A DNA stretch of 42,109 nt from a virus: IMG/VR virus record IMGVR_UViG_3300031950_000112, positions 1 to 42,109 of that record; one strand, 5' to 3'. A model generated the notes under the pieces. The model was given only the letters and a program-made list of their open reading frames with translations. It had not been told where the DNA came from and ran no database searches. Made by a program: the position numbers and the translations under genes. Below are positions 8,951 to 17,592 of this stretch, in pieces. The stretch's first letter is position 1, and every line of letters starts with the position of its first letter.

Positions 8951-8982
8951 AATTGGCGGGGAGGCAAGTCTCCCCGCCAATT
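8951..8982 (-). terminator. Perfect 13-bp hairpin between tail tube and chaperone genes
   Basis: The arms AATTGGCGGGGAG and CTCCCCGCCAATT pair perfectly around a 6-nt loop. It follows the tail tube stop by 3 nt on the transcribed strand and is not followed by a clear U-tract, so it may act as a partial terminator or an mRNA-stabilising 3' end that keeps tail tube expression above that of the chaperones. Confidence 0.6.
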
Positions 8983-8985
8983 CCG

Positions 8986-9393
8986 TTACCACGTGCCGTT
9001 TGTTAATGCCGAGGACACTCTGAACGATGCGCTGCACGTCACGCCATCGTCAAATGGAATATCCATGCTCCGCGACTCTACAACCACGCGAGCCCAAGTG
9101 AACTTAGGCCTACCCGCCGCCGTGCCGTAAGGCGCGACAATCAGCGTACCCTCGTTGCCCGGCACTACAGTATTCCAAGGCGCGGTGCTGGCAGCATCGA
9201 AGAAAGACTCAACTTTAACGCTGTAATCCCCCGCGCGCACCGGGATACTGTAGTGGTATGCGTCCGCGCCCGCCGTCACATCGGCCAAGTCATAGTTTTG
9301 TTCGAACGAGATACTGGTAAAGTCGCCGCTGATGGCCGTGCCGCCAAAACTAACGTATGCATCCTTACCGGTGATGCGTCCCGTGTTCGCCAT
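8986..9393 (-). CDS. Major tail protein (tail tube)
   Basis: A 135-residue beta-rich protein opening MANTGRITGKDAYVSFGG, with regular alternation and the size expected of siphovirus tube subunits that stack as hexamers. Position supports the call: between the tail terminator-type gene and the chaperone pair. GGAGATGAGAT precedes the ATG as a ribosome binding site. The strong hairpin just downstream fits a highly expressed structural gene. Confidence 0.8.
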   Translation of the reverse strand: MANTGRITGKDAYVSFGGTAISGDFTSISFEQNYDLADVTAGADAYHYSIPVRAGDYSVKVESFFDAASTAPWNTVVPGNEGTLIVAPYGTAAGRPKFTWARVVVESRSMDIPFDDGVTCSASFRVSSALTNGTW

Positions 9394-9403
9394 ATCTCAT
9401 CTC

Positions 9404-9808
9404 CTATTCTGCGATTTTGATCCGATATTGCGCGCCCCGATGCCAGTACAACACCCCGCCCACCAACTCGCTGTAGACAAAATCGGACTCGCGAGCCGTC
9501 CAATAATTGCCCCAGTCGGCGATGGTCAAGGTTTGATCGTGCAACCGCGCGTCAATCAGATCGTCCAATGCCTCTGCGTCCGCCTGTGATGTAGAGATCG
9601 CCTTCACGGTGTAGACCAGCGAGCGCGCCCTGCGAGGTGAGCTATTCTCATCTACACCGGAGGATAAACTGAACACCACATATGGCGGCGCAACACCCTG
9701 CGGGGCCAACGTGTTATAAATCGCCGTGCCCCCCAGGGCATTTATCAGAGCCGTACCCGCTGCGAGGTGCGAGTACAGCGCCGAGCCCATAGCTGCAAAG
9801 AGACTCAT
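9404..9808 (-). CDS. Tail terminator / tail completion protein (DUF3168-like)
   Basis: A 134-residue protein opening with a helix (MSLFAAMGSALYSHLAA), followed by a segment with VAPPYVVFSLSSG and later SLVYTVKAIS and DDLIDARLHD, a pattern typical of the DUF3168 family that caps the tail tube at its head-proximal end. It overlaps the HK97 gp10-like gene by 4 nt and precedes the tail tube gene. Confidence 0.75.
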   Translation of the reverse strand: MSLFAAMGSALYSHLAAGTALINALGGTAIYNTLAPQGVAPPYVVFSLSSGVDENSSPRRARSLVYTVKAISTSQADAEALDDLIDARLHDQTLTIADWGNYWTARESDFVYSELVGGVLYWHRGAQYRIKIAE

Positions 9809-10173
9809 TTACCCCGCCTCTTCTGGAATGAGGTGCTAAACGTTTCACCACTTACCACATGGATGGAGTTCTTGAGCAATCCTGTATCTACAGGTGCAAG
9901 GGCCTTGGCCCGCGCCACAATGTCCATCGCTACCTTATCCAGCACGTTCTCAAGGGCTATCATCCACCCCTTACGCACGGCGTCCGCGAATTTGTCCCGC
10001 ATCGCCTCCACCGCCGGCGTCATGAACGGATGAGCTGGCATTTTACTCGTGCCCAGCTCCTGGTAAATGCCGTACTCTACACCATCGGCCACTATCCGTA
10101 GATGTTCTCCCTCCGCCACGGCGTCCAGGAGCTTTTTGAGCTCGCGGTCGTTGATCACTACGTCCACTTTCAT
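9805..10173 (-). CDS. HK97 gp10-like head-tail joining protein
   Basis: A 122-residue protein with features of the HK97 gp10-like family: GVEYGIYQELGTSKMPAHPF near residues 31-50, a central helix, and APVDTGLLKNSI near the C-terminus. These proteins act in the neck or tail completion of siphoviruses. It overlaps both neighbours by 4 nt in the connector gene cluster. Confidence 0.85.
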   Translation of the reverse strand: MKVDVVINDRELKKLLDAVAEGEHLRIVADGVEYGIYQELGTSKMPAHPFMTPAVEAMRDKFADAVRKGWMIALENVLDKVAMDIVARAKALAPVDTGLLKNSIHVVSGETFSTSFQKRRGK

Positions 10174-10535
10174 TCCAGTAGCTCCATATAGGCCCGCGTG
10201 AGACCCAGCTCACTCTCCGCATGGTTTACGCCATTCACCTGAAACGCTCGCCCGCCACAGACAACCTTGTCGCCCACCTCTACGGTTTGATCATACGCCA
10301 CCGAGAGCGTCCAACTCAGCCCCTCTTTAATCTGCTCTGCTGTGATGCCCCCACCGCCGCCGCTACCCGGCGCGATTCGGCACGGGATAGCCGTCCCCCG
10401 CGCCGCCCAGGATTGCACCTGCCGGCCAGCCCCATCTACAGTGATGCTCTCGGCATAGATAGCACACGTGTCCGGCAGCGTCTCCGCCAGATGCTCACGA
10501 ATCGCAGCAAGCTCGTCCGCTGTGAGATAGCTCAT
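10170..10535 (-). CDS. Head closure / head-tail adaptor protein
   Basis: A 121-residue protein starting MSYLTADELAAIREHL, with CAIYAESITVDGAGRQVQSW and VGDKVVCGGRAFQVNGV, the pattern of phage head closure proteins (SPP1 gp16-like fold) that gate the portal channel. A GSGGGGG stretch sits mid-protein. Neighbour overlaps of 4 nt on both sides place it in the connector operon. Confidence 0.7.
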   Translation of the reverse strand: MSYLTADELAAIREHLAETLPDTCAIYAESITVDGAGRQVQSWAARGTAIPCRIAPGSGGGGGITAEQIKEGLSWTLSVAYDQTVEVGDKVVCGGRAFQVNGVNHAESELGLTRAYMELLE

Positions 10536-11095
10536 AAGTCATCCCCATCGCCGACGCGCCAAACGCGTACTCTTTTGGCCACAGCCATGCCGCGGTAATA
10601 ACGTGCCATCTCCAAACACTGCTTCATCCACTGGGAGCGGCTCAAGCTGTGGCCGTCCAGAGATACATCATAGTATGCGGCCACGTTACCCGCTTTACGC
10701 TGCCAGACATCCGCTGCCGCCCCGTTCAGGTCATAGCTCCAACCGCTCAAATAGAGAGCCGTGCCGGCCTGGTCCTGGGCCATGACAATCTCGCCCCGGA
10801 TATAGTCAGCCGTGAAATCTGCCGTGCCCCGTTGGTTGCCAGCCGCGTCCTCCAGCTGGAAATAGGCGGACCCGCCCGCCTCGAAGTTGCCATATCGAGA
10901 ACGGAATCGCTTGTAAACGTAGCTCGAACCATTTACCCACGTTCTCTCCATCGCCAGCGGCTCCCGCAAGACGCGGAACTTGTGCTCATCCAGGATATCC
11001 TGCAAATCCTGGTCACCGAATGTGTCGCCGCTCAACTCGTTCGTCATGCCGCGCAGGCGAGCAATCAAATCCGCCATGCCAGACCTAACGGCCAT
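10532..11095 (-). CDS. Head-tail connector / adaptor protein
   Basis: A 187-residue protein that starts with a helical region (MADLIARLRGMTNEL) and contains DQDLQDILDEHK, as in gp15-type head-tail connectors that bind below the portal. The middle is beta-rich (FEAGGSAYFQLEDAAGNQRG), and the end has helices and a basic patch (AVAKRVRVWRVGDG). The ATG at 11095 overlaps the glycosyltransferase gene by 11 nt; an ATG at 11077 would avoid the overlap. Confidence 0.65.
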   Translation of the reverse strand: MAVRSGMADLIARLRGMTNELSGDTFGDQDLQDILDEHKFRVLREPLAMERTWVNGSSYVYKRFRSRYGNFEAGGSAYFQLEDAAGNQRGTADFTADYIRGEIVMAQDQAGTALYLSGWSYDLNGAAADVWQRKAGNVAAYYDVSLDGHSLSRSQWMKQCLEMARYYRGMAVAKRVRVWRVGDGDDL

Positions 11096-12050
11096 CTCTC
11101 AGCCCCCCGTAGAACGTCACATAATCACGCCCCATGCGCTCCAGGTTCGCGCTGGCCACAGCCCAGGCCCGTGCATTCTCACCTAAACGCTTGCGTAAGC
11201 CGGGATCATCCAATAGCCGCTGGATAGCCTCCGCCAAGGCATCTACATCCCTGGGGGGCACTAACAGACCGTTGATGCCGTGCTCAATCTGCGCCCGCGG
11301 GCCACATACATCAGATGCTATACACGCCAACCCGCAGGCCATCGCCTCCGTCAATCCTAAACCCCATGTCTCCTCATAACATGACGGGAAGACATAGATC
11401 GCGCCACGTCGCAGCTCGTCCCGCACCCGCGCCCGCGGCACGCCCGTGACCAGGCGGGCATTCGCGTTGATCTTCCGTAAGGCCCGCTGCAAGATATGCA
11501 TCCCCTTAGTGGGGGAGCTGGCCCAGGCCGAGGTGGTGACAATGCCCTCGCCACCATCCCCCGGCGAGAAGAAATCCGTGTCGATCCCGTGGGGGATAAT
11601 AGCATCTACCCTGATGCCATGCCGTCGCAAAATAGCAGCAGAATAAGGGTTGAAACAGACTGTTGGTGTGCCGTTGACCGTCTCCCGCCATGATGACCCC
11701 ATCGGCTGGCTCTCACACTTCCCGTCACATATCCCCGTAACCGCCGCGCACGGTTGATCGTAGGCCGCCAGTAACATCCTGCCGGAACAGAAAGGCCAAT
11801 AATCGTGCAGGCTGATACAATGCGGGATATGCGCCAACTGCGCCCACCCAAGCACCCCCAGACCCATGCCGCAATGCACCGTATGAAAATGTACCACATC
11901 TGGGTTGAAGCTGCTGTAGGCCCGTTCCGGGTGGGCGTGCTCTATCTCGACCTCGTGCCCCAGCCGGCGCAGCGCCTCCGCCTGATCGCACAGGGCAGAT
12001 TCCGCCCCGCCCCCCGCGCCTGGGTTGTAGTGCACCAGCAGAATCCTCAT
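11085..12050 (-). CDS. Glycosyltransferase family 4, last gene of the radical SAM/GT cassette
   Basis: A 321-residue GT-B enzyme of the GT4 type. It opens MRILLVHYNPGAGGGAESA, and the nucleotide-sugar region has EETWGLGLTEAMACGLACIA with the EX7E motif. VPPRDVDALAEAIQRLLDD follows, as usual near the C-terminus. It would transfer an activated sugar onto a glycan or protein acceptor. The start ATG forms an ATGA overlap with the radical SAM gene, which decides the start over the longer frame beginning at 12086. Confidence 0.9.
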   Translation of the reverse strand: MRILLVHYNPGAGGGAESALCDQAEALRRLGHEVEIEHAHPERAYSSFNPDVVHFHTVHCGMGLGVLGWAQLAHIPHCISLHDYWPFCSGRMLLAAYDQPCAAVTGICDGKCESQPMGSSWRETVNGTPTVCFNPYSAAILRRHGIRVDAIIPHGIDTDFFSPGDGGEGIVTTSAWASSPTKGMHILQRALRKINANARLVTGVPRARVRDELRRGAIYVFPSCYEETWGLGLTEAMACGLACIASDVCGPRAQIEHGINGLLVPPRDVDALAEAIQRLLDDPGLRKRLGENARAWAVASANLERMGRDYVTFYGGLRDGR

Positions 12051-12850
12051 GCTGTCTCCCCCCAAGGCCGCGCCTCGATGCACCACATGTCACCCGCGAC
12101 ATGTTGGCTTGGCAAAATGTAGTAATCCGCGCAATCCAGGTAGCATGGGACCGGTTTCCGCGTGAGGTCGATCGTGCCATCCAGCCAATTGCCCAATACC
12201 AACTCTTCCCAGTAAGGCGACCTTAGTACGGTAAGACATGGCCACGCCATCCCATCCGGGCCGACGGTCAAGTGGTTGATGCCCCCCTTGCACACCAGCC
12301 CTAATGACCGGTATCCCCCCAGGCCTGCCACCTCCTCGTAAGGCGAGACCTCGTGTGGGATACTTTGCGCATTGAGCCACCCTAGAGCTGCTTGACTGCG
12401 CGCCACGTTGTTGGCATAATCCACAACATTGACATGCACACGGAATCCTGCCTGCCGCAACACCGACACCGCCCACTGCCAACGCGCGTCGTACCACACC
12501 CAGCGAGCGCTTGCGTCGGGGTGGTAGGAAACGTTAATGGCGACAATGTTCTGCGGCTGCGCCTTACACAAACGTAACACGCCATCGGATATCAAGCCGT
12601 TGGTGCTTACCCCAAAGTACGTCGACGGACAGGCCGACATGAGTTCTGGCAGCCACTCCACTAAAAGCGGCTCGCCCCCCGCGATATCTACCAGCTCGGG
12701 TTTGTCCCGATGAATCGCGGCCACCCAGTCCGCCAGGGGACGCGTCGGGGCGTCATATAATTCTGGCCGCAAGGCTACAGTCTTCCGCATCCAACAATAT
12801 GGGCAGCGGTTGGGGCATTGCCAGGTTAGATTGAGCAAAAAATGCTTCAC
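12047..12850 (-). CDS. Radical SAM protein with SPASM/twitch-like C-terminus
   Basis: A 267-residue protein. The [4Fe-4S] motif CPNRCPYC (C12, C16, C19) and the SAM-binding GGEP (58-61) are intact. The C-terminal Cys set (VCKGGINHLTVGPDG then WPC, and later PCYLDC) resembles a SPASM/twitch auxiliary-cluster region, seen in enzymes that modify peptides or sugars. Start GTG at 12850 forms a GTGA overlap with the upstream gene. The substrate is unknown. Context with two glycosyltransferases and a B12-radical SAM enzyme suggests sugar or protein side-chain tailoring. Confidence 0.85.
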   Translation of the reverse strand: MKHFLLNLTWQCPNRCPYCWMRKTVALRPELYDAPTRPLADWVAAIHRDKPELVDIAGGEPLLVEWLPELMSACPSTYFGVSTNGLISDGVLRLCKAQPQNIVAINVSYHPDASARWVWYDARWQWAVSVLRQAGFRVHVNVVDYANNVARSQAALGWLNAQSIPHEVSPYEEVAGLGGYRSLGLVCKGGINHLTVGPDGMAWPCLTVLRSPYWEELVLGNWLDGTIDLTRKPVPCYLDCADYYILPSQHVAGDMWCIEARPWGETA

Positions 12851-14097
12851 GCTATCCCCTCCAGCCGCGCCTTCCAGTAACGTAACTCCCGCTGGGTAAG
12901 CCACGGCGTAGCATTGTACACTTGCGCCATCTGCGGGCCGGTCTCCGGTTGCTCTGCTAGCCATCCCTCTTTGGCAGCATATTCATAGAGCCGCGTACCC
13001 CGTACCGGCGTGCATACCGTCACCTGCCGCCACTGCACTAACCCTTCGCCACAAGCTTGACGTAAGCGCTTCTCCGTGTAGGCCAGGTCTCTAGCTGTTT
13101 CCTGATAGTTCCCCACCATCAGGAAAACCCAATTGCCGATGCCGACCTCGTGGCTCAAACGCAAGGTGTGCCAGATATCATCCTCTGTCGTGGCTTTATG
13201 TATCGCCTGGAGCACACGATTGCTGAAACTTTCCACACCCCACATCACCGCCCGGCAGCCGGCGTCGTACATGGCCTGCAATACATCCCTAGTGTTGTTC
13301 CTCTCCGAGCAACGACCCTGGCATTTCCAGAGCAATCCCAATGGCGCAATACGCGCACATGCCGTCATGAGCCACTCGTTCTGCCCCCCACCGTGGCCGA
13401 CGAGCTCGTCGTCGTACACGAACACACCTCTGCAACCCAGGTCTCGCAATGCCGCCATATCCTGGTAAATCGCCTCAGCCGGGCGATAACGGATACGCTG
13501 GTGGCCAAAAACAGGGTTAGCACAAAAGATGCAATCATGTGGACACCCCCGCGACCACATGGCGATACCCTCCGGCATGGCCAGGGGCGGCTGATTGCCG
13601 CCGTACTCCACCGGCTGCGGATGGTGCACTTGCCACAGCGGTCCAGGGATGTTTTCTATGGCCATCGCCTTGCCCCGGACAATTCCGTGTTGCCGCAGTT
13701 CGAATATCTCGGTCACGTTCCCTTCGGCCTCACCCACTACGGCAGCGTCCGCTCCCCAACCCAAAACCTCGTCCGGGGCGACGCTCACATGGGGGCCACC
13801 CACGGCGATGTATCCGCCATAATGCGCATCACGCAATGCCGCGATGCATTCCCGTACCCCCCTGGCCGCATGAGTCGTACAAGTGAACCCTACAGCGTCG
13901 GGCCAATGTTCCCGCTCGCCCAGCGAGAGCACCAATTTGGCCGGCGAGATGAGCAGAGCCTCTAAATCCCACACCCCCACACTGTGCCCCGCCCGCTCCA
14001 ACACCGCCGCCAGGATGGGCAATCCCAACGGTGGGTTCAGCCGATAATGCACACCCGCATAATGATGCACCGGCGGGTTGAACAGGGCGATTCTCAT
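12847..14097 (-). CDS. B12-binding-type radical SAM enzyme
   Basis: A 416-residue protein with an N-terminal cobalamin-binding-like domain (MRIALFNPP; GGPHVSVAPDEVL; VVGEAEGN) and a radical SAM domain with CPHDCIFC (C185, C189, C192). The classical DxHxxG cobalamin motif is not visible, which is common in this superfamily. Family members catalyse C- or P-methylation and other difficult rearrangements. It sits between a GT4 gene and the SPASM-like gene with 4-nt overlaps at both ends, so all four products are probably made together. Confidence 0.9.
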   Translation of the reverse strand: MRIALFNPPVHHYAGVHYRLNPPLGLPILAAVLERAGHSVGVWDLEALLISPAKLVLSLGEREHWPDAVGFTCTTHAARGVRECIAALRDAHYGGYIAVGGPHVSVAPDEVLGWGADAAVVGEAEGNVTEIFELRQHGIVRGKAMAIENIPGPLWQVHHPQPVEYGGNQPPLAMPEGIAMWSRGCPHDCIFCANPVFGHQRIRYRPAEAIYQDMAALRDLGCRGVFVYDDELVGHGGGQNEWLMTACARIAPLGLLWKCQGRCSERNNTRDVLQAMYDAGCRAVMWGVESFSNRVLQAIHKATTEDDIWHTLRLSHEVGIGNWVFLMVGNYQETARDLAYTEKRLRQACGEGLVQWRQVTVCTPVRGTRLYEYAAKEGWLAEQPETGPQMAQVYNATPWLTQRELRYWKARLEGIA

Positions 14098-15278
14098 ACT
14101 GTATCACCTACGGCGATCAACCCAACGCTTAGGTCGCGCTCGATTGTCTTCAATACAGGTTGCCAATACTCTTCCGTAACCCGATCCGCATCGTATGCCG
14201 CCGCACCACCAATGGCCTTGCGCTGCATCACGGAAAATTCTTGGCTCTGGCTCGCCCGGTAAGCGCGTTCCAGGTATTTGCGGATGTCATGGATGAAAGG
14301 CAACATCTGCCACCCGCCCAGGGGCGTCCAGAACGGCTGCCCCCGCACCTTCCAACCGGCGAAGCATAGCTCCGGCATACTCGTCCAATCGCCAACAATC
14401 ACCGGCGTTCCACATGCCTGGGCCTCCAAGATGGGGATACCAAAACCCTCACCCATCGATGGATTCACCAATACATCTGCCGCATTGTACAGGCGCGCCA
14501 TGAACTCTGGCGGAAAACCCAGCACGTTCCAATACGGGTCACAGAACACCACATGCTCACCGGTCAGACCAAGGTTATGCGTTATTTGCGGCAAATCTAA
14601 ACCGCTCATCTGCGGCCCAGACGTGGTATGCAAAAACAGCATCGCCTTGGGATGCTCTTTGATAAAATCCGCCCAGGCGAATAGAACCTCGGCGAAGCAT
14701 TTGCGGCTCGGCGTACCTTTGTTCGCCGCCACCATGACGGCCAAAAAGTCGACGTCCGTCCTGGGCAGGTTCAGCGTCTTGCGCGCTTCCATTTTGTCCA
14801 GTGGCCTGAAAACTTTGGTGTCCACCCCGTGTGGCACATATAGAGCATCAATGCCAGCCTGCTTCATAGCATTCAATGCAAAACGGCTGTAGACAATGGG
14901 TTGCCAGGCAACGGAGAGCGCGGCCTTGACCGCGTCCGGCACACCTACGTGGTCCACGGGCAGCCATGGGCACCAACGAAACTGGCTCATCGTCTTGGGA
15001 TCGAAAACCCAGGCATCATAGAGCGTGATTACGATGTCTGCCTTGGTGTACTTGGCATGAAACGCCAAGACGTCATTGCCATTAGAGTTGTACCCAAACG
15101 GCAGCACCTTGGTAAGCTCGCCGTCATGCTCTAGGTTCAACGTAGCTCCAGCTAGGCCGTAGTTAGCTGCCAGCGTCACCTTGTGACCCAGTTTCTGAAT
15201 GCGCCACCAAAAAAGGTCGGTTTGGTTACCGTATCCCGTGTGCGTCCAGGGCGCGTTCGAGAACCAAAGGATGTTCAT
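14094..15278 (-). CDS. Glycosyltransferase family 4, first gene of the cassette
   Basis: A 394-residue GT-B enzyme. MNILWFSNAPWTHTGYGNQ opens the N-domain, VPHGVDTKVFRP leads into the C-domain, and the nucleotide-sugar site has GEGFGIPILEAQACGTPVI with EX7E. I chose the ATG at 15278 because GGGGGGAGAG lies directly upstream; a GTG at 15293 adds five residues. It follows the capsid gene group across a large hairpin and begins the four-gene cassette. Confidence 0.9.
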   Translation of the reverse strand: MNILWFSNAPWTHTGYGNQTDLFWWRIQKLGHKVTLAANYGLAGATLNLEHDGELTKVLPFGYNSNGNDVLAFHAKYTKADIVITLYDAWVFDPKTMSQFRWCPWLPVDHVGVPDAVKAALSVAWQPIVYSRFALNAMKQAGIDALYVPHGVDTKVFRPLDKMEARKTLNLPRTDVDFLAVMVAANKGTPSRKCFAEVLFAWADFIKEHPKAMLFLHTTSGPQMSGLDLPQITHNLGLTGEHVVFCDPYWNVLGFPPEFMARLYNAADVLVNPSMGEGFGIPILEAQACGTPVIVGDWTSMPELCFAGWKVRGQPFWTPLGGWQMLPFIHDIRKYLERAYRASQSQEFSVMQRKAIGGAAAYDADRVTEEYWQPVLKTIERDLSVGLIAVGDTV

Positions 15279-15314
15279 CTCTCCCCCCCACACGCTAGTC
15301 TATATCCCCCCAAT

Positions 15315-15375
15315 GTTGCGGCTGGCAGGGCGGGGGAGTCGCCTTTTCGGCCCATGGCGCCTAGCCAGCCGCAGC
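15315..15375 (-). terminator. Large GC-rich hairpin before the GT/radical SAM cassette
   Basis: Arms at 15315-15326 and 15364-15375 pair over 12 positions (one G-T wobble) around a 37-nt loop that has a small GCC-GAAAA-GGC hairpin of its own. It separates the abundant capsid-type genes from the enzyme cassette and may reduce readthrough. No U-tract follows. Confidence 0.5.
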
Positions 15376-15382
15376 CAGGGTA

Positions 15383-15784
15383 TTAGGCCCCGACACCTTG
15401 CACATAGCAGAAGCCGACGGTCACATTCTTCGGCGCGATTGTGCCTTCCTCATCATACTGAAGAGCCAGATAATGCTCGCTCTCCAGCGTGCCATCGGAA
15501 ATGGTGAACTCCTTAGGCACATTGGCCGTCCAGGTCGTAGACGTCCCACCCAAGGTCGCGCTCACCGTGCCACTACACGCCGTGCCGGCCGTGCCGTAGT
15601 CCAACAGCCGCAACGCCACACCAGTGCCCGCGCCAGCAGTGATGGTCGTGTCGATCTGCGCCCAGGCCGAGAGGATTTCGATCTTCTCAACCCGCTTCGG
15701 GACACGGAAAATCATCGGCGTCGAATCGGCCCCCGGATCGGAGATCACCACCGTCACGGTGTGGACATTGTCATAACCAAACAT
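15383..15784 (-). CDS. Capsid-associated protein, possible decoration protein
   Basis: A 133-residue beta-rich, Thr/Gly/Ala-rich protein directly after the major capsid gene and behind a strong ribosome binding site (AGGAGGT, 8 nt before the ATG). Position, size and composition fit a head decoration protein, but I do not recognise the family. It is the last structural gene before the glycosyltransferase cassette, so it is one candidate substrate for that cassette. Confidence 0.55.
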   Translation of the reverse strand: MFGYDNVHTVTVVISDPGADSTPMIFRVPKRVEKIEILSAWAQIDTTITAGAGTGVALRLLDYGTAGTACSGTVSATLGGTSTTWTANVPKEFTISDGTLESEHYLALQYDEEGTIAPKNVTVGFCYVQGVGA

Positions 15785-15800
15785 GTTGTCTTACCTCCTA

Positions 15801-16652
15801 TCAACTAGTGGGGGCCGAAGCGTCGGCGATAATTTTGATCCCCCAGTTGGAACGCCAGACGCCGTGGGCATACACCGCCGTCATGTTCAGTTCCCAGGCG
15901 CGCTTGCTGGCATCTCTCTCCGGCTCCAGGCGCAGGTCGCGCCGCAAGTCGAAGGCCAGCGCGTTGGGATTGAACATAGCGCCAACCGCCGCCGTACCTG
16001 CCGCGATATGCGAAGTTGTGAACACGTTCACCCCGGCGATAGTGCCCACATACCACTGCTGCATCACCGCGTCCTGGAACGCTGGCGCGTTGGTCATCGT
16101 GGCCGCGACTGCCGCCGACTTGGCCAGGGCATGGTACTGATAAGGGTGCAAGACACAGTACCACGGCTGCGGCACATTGTTGGCACGCAAGCGGCTCAGA
16201 GCAGCAAAGAAATAGCCCCAAATCATGGTGCTACCCGCTGCACCCACCGTACCCCCAGTCAGGCTGCCAAAATCGCCGGCCAGGTCGGTCTCGAACTTGG
16301 CCGCAATAGCCGCGCCCAACTCCAGCGCACAGTCCTGTCGCGCGTCCTGGGTGTCGGTTTCGATGCGACGGTCGGTCAGGATCGCCTGGGCAATAGCCTC
16401 CTCCGGTGTGAGGGACGCAATTGGGGTCTTGGAAAAAACCGTCGGATTGCTATAATCCTCCAGCTCCGCCACCGTGTCCGCCGTCACCTCAGGATATTGA
16501 CCCAGATAACGCACCTGGTCGCCACGGCCATCAGTGAACGTCTTGACCAGCCGCGTCAACAGGCTCTGCTCACGGGCTACAAAAACAGCATCCTCAAAGA
16601 TGTTGTTAAAGAGCCCGTTCAAATCCGAAACACTCGAATACCCCGTAGCCAT
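15801..16652 (-). CDS. Major capsid protein
   Basis: A 283-residue protein after the scaffold gene. Features fit an HK97-fold capsid protein: an N-terminal arm (SSVSDLNGLFNNIFEDAVF), the E-loop region, the spine-type stretch with CALELGAAIAAKFETDLAG, then VLHPYQYHALAKSA and GVNVFTTSHI of the A- and P-domains. GGGAGG sits 5 nt before the ATG. No protease gene or long pro-sequence is evident, so maturation may rely only on the scaffold. Confidence 0.85.
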   Translation of the reverse strand: MATGYSSVSDLNGLFNNIFEDAVFVAREQSLLTRLVKTFTDGRGDQVRYLGQYPEVTADTVAELEDYSNPTVFSKTPIASLTPEEAIAQAILTDRRIETDTQDARQDCALELGAAIAAKFETDLAGDFGSLTGGTVGAAGSTMIWGYFFAALSRLRANNVPQPWYCVLHPYQYHALAKSAAVAATMTNAPAFQDAVMQQWYVGTIAGVNVFTTSHIAAGTAAVGAMFNPNALAFDLRRDLRLEPERDASKRAWELNMTAVYAHGVWRSNWGIKIIADASAPTS

Positions 16653-16681
16653 ACAAACCTCCCTGCGGGTCTACCGCATTG

Positions 16682-17332
16682 TTAGTCTTTTTTGGGCCAG
16701 AACACCCCTCCCCCAGCCTTGCCCAGCACCGAGTTCACGCCGCCGAAGAGACGTGCGCGACGATCGGTATCGGCCTCATCCACACCGCTGCTACGTGGCA
16801 TGTTGGTCGGGCCCATCTGGGGTTGGGCCTTGAGCAGGTATGGTTTGCTTTTGGCCAATTGCTGTAACGCCGCTTCAACTCCCTTCACCGAGCCATCGTC
16901 AGCCACCTGTAGCTCGGCCAGGTCGATCATCTGGTAAGCGTCACCTGGGTCTATGAACCCAAGCCGCGCTGCACAGTTGGTCACCTCCATGCGCAACAGG
17001 GTCTGTACCCGCTCCTGGGCGAGCCTCGCATTCTCGCTCTGGAGCTGGCTCAGTTTCTCGGCTAGTTTCTGCGCCTCGGTCTTTTGCGCTTCCTCCTGCT
17101 CGCGTAGTTTGGACAGCGCGTCCCTGAGGGCATCCACGTCGTCAAAGCCAAGCTCCTTCAAAAGGGAGATTTTGGCCTCCTTCCGTATCTTGCCCATCAA
17201 GGCGTTGACCTGGGATTGCGTCAGCACTCGCTCCTCCGCTGACGGGTTCTCGGTTTTGGCCTGGCCGGTGCCAGTTTCCGCCATGCTGGGGTCATGCTCC
17301 GCCACCTGCTCCATCTCTTTCTCCTCCACCAT
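16682..17332 (-). CDS. Capsid scaffolding protein
   Basis: A 216-residue acidic, helical protein with a coiled coil rich in Lys, Glu and Gln (roughly residues 60-115) and a disordered, Gly-rich C-terminal tail. It lies directly before the major capsid gene, the standard scaffold position. It would guide procapsid assembly and then leave. The end, GGVFWPKKD, is basic and could contact the capsid protein. Confidence 0.8.
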   Translation of the reverse strand: MVEEKEMEQVAEHDPSMAETGTGQAKTENPSAEERVLTQSQVNALMGKIRKEAKISLLKELGFDDVDALRDALSKLREQEEAQKTEAQKLAEKLSQLQSENARLAQERVQTLLRMEVTNCAARLGFIDPGDAYQMIDLAELQVADDGSVKGVEAALQQLAKSKPYLLKAQPQMGPTNMPRSSGVDEADTDRRARLFGGVNSVLGKAGGGVFWPKKD

Positions 17333-17394
17333 CTATCTCCTTCCCCCGGCTTACCCTGCCGGTGAGGTAAAATGACGGGGGCCAGGGTCATTCA

Positions 17395-17592
17395 TTAGTT
17401 CCATTGCGCCCCCGCTTGTAACCACCTCGTGCGTTCATCGTTTAGCGCCGCCTGGTATTTCTTGAGCCGACGTATCAGCTCATCTGGATCATCTACAATC
17501 CCATTGGCGCGGGTCAACAGCCGCAAGGCCTCCTCGATCACCGCCGCACCTAGTTGAATGATTTTGTACAGACGCTCTACATCCACGCTCAT
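17395..17592 (-). CDS. Small helical protein of the head operon
   Basis: A 65-residue, mostly helical protein (MSVDVERLYKIIQLG; LIRRLKKYQAALNDE). It overlaps the next gene upstream by 4 nt, which supports it being expressed. I do not recognise its family. Position between MuF/portal genes and the scaffold gene suggests a head-assembly or accessory role. Confidence 0.65.
   Translation of the reverse strand: MSVDVERLYKIIQLGAAVIEEALRLLTRANGIVDDPDELIRRLKKYQAALNDERTRWLQAGAQWN

Noticed and set aside
8961-8980. Hairpin at 8951-8982 as a classic rho-independent terminator
   Set aside because: The stem is perfect, but no U-tract follows on the transcribed strand, so I list it only as a possible partial terminator or stabilising element.
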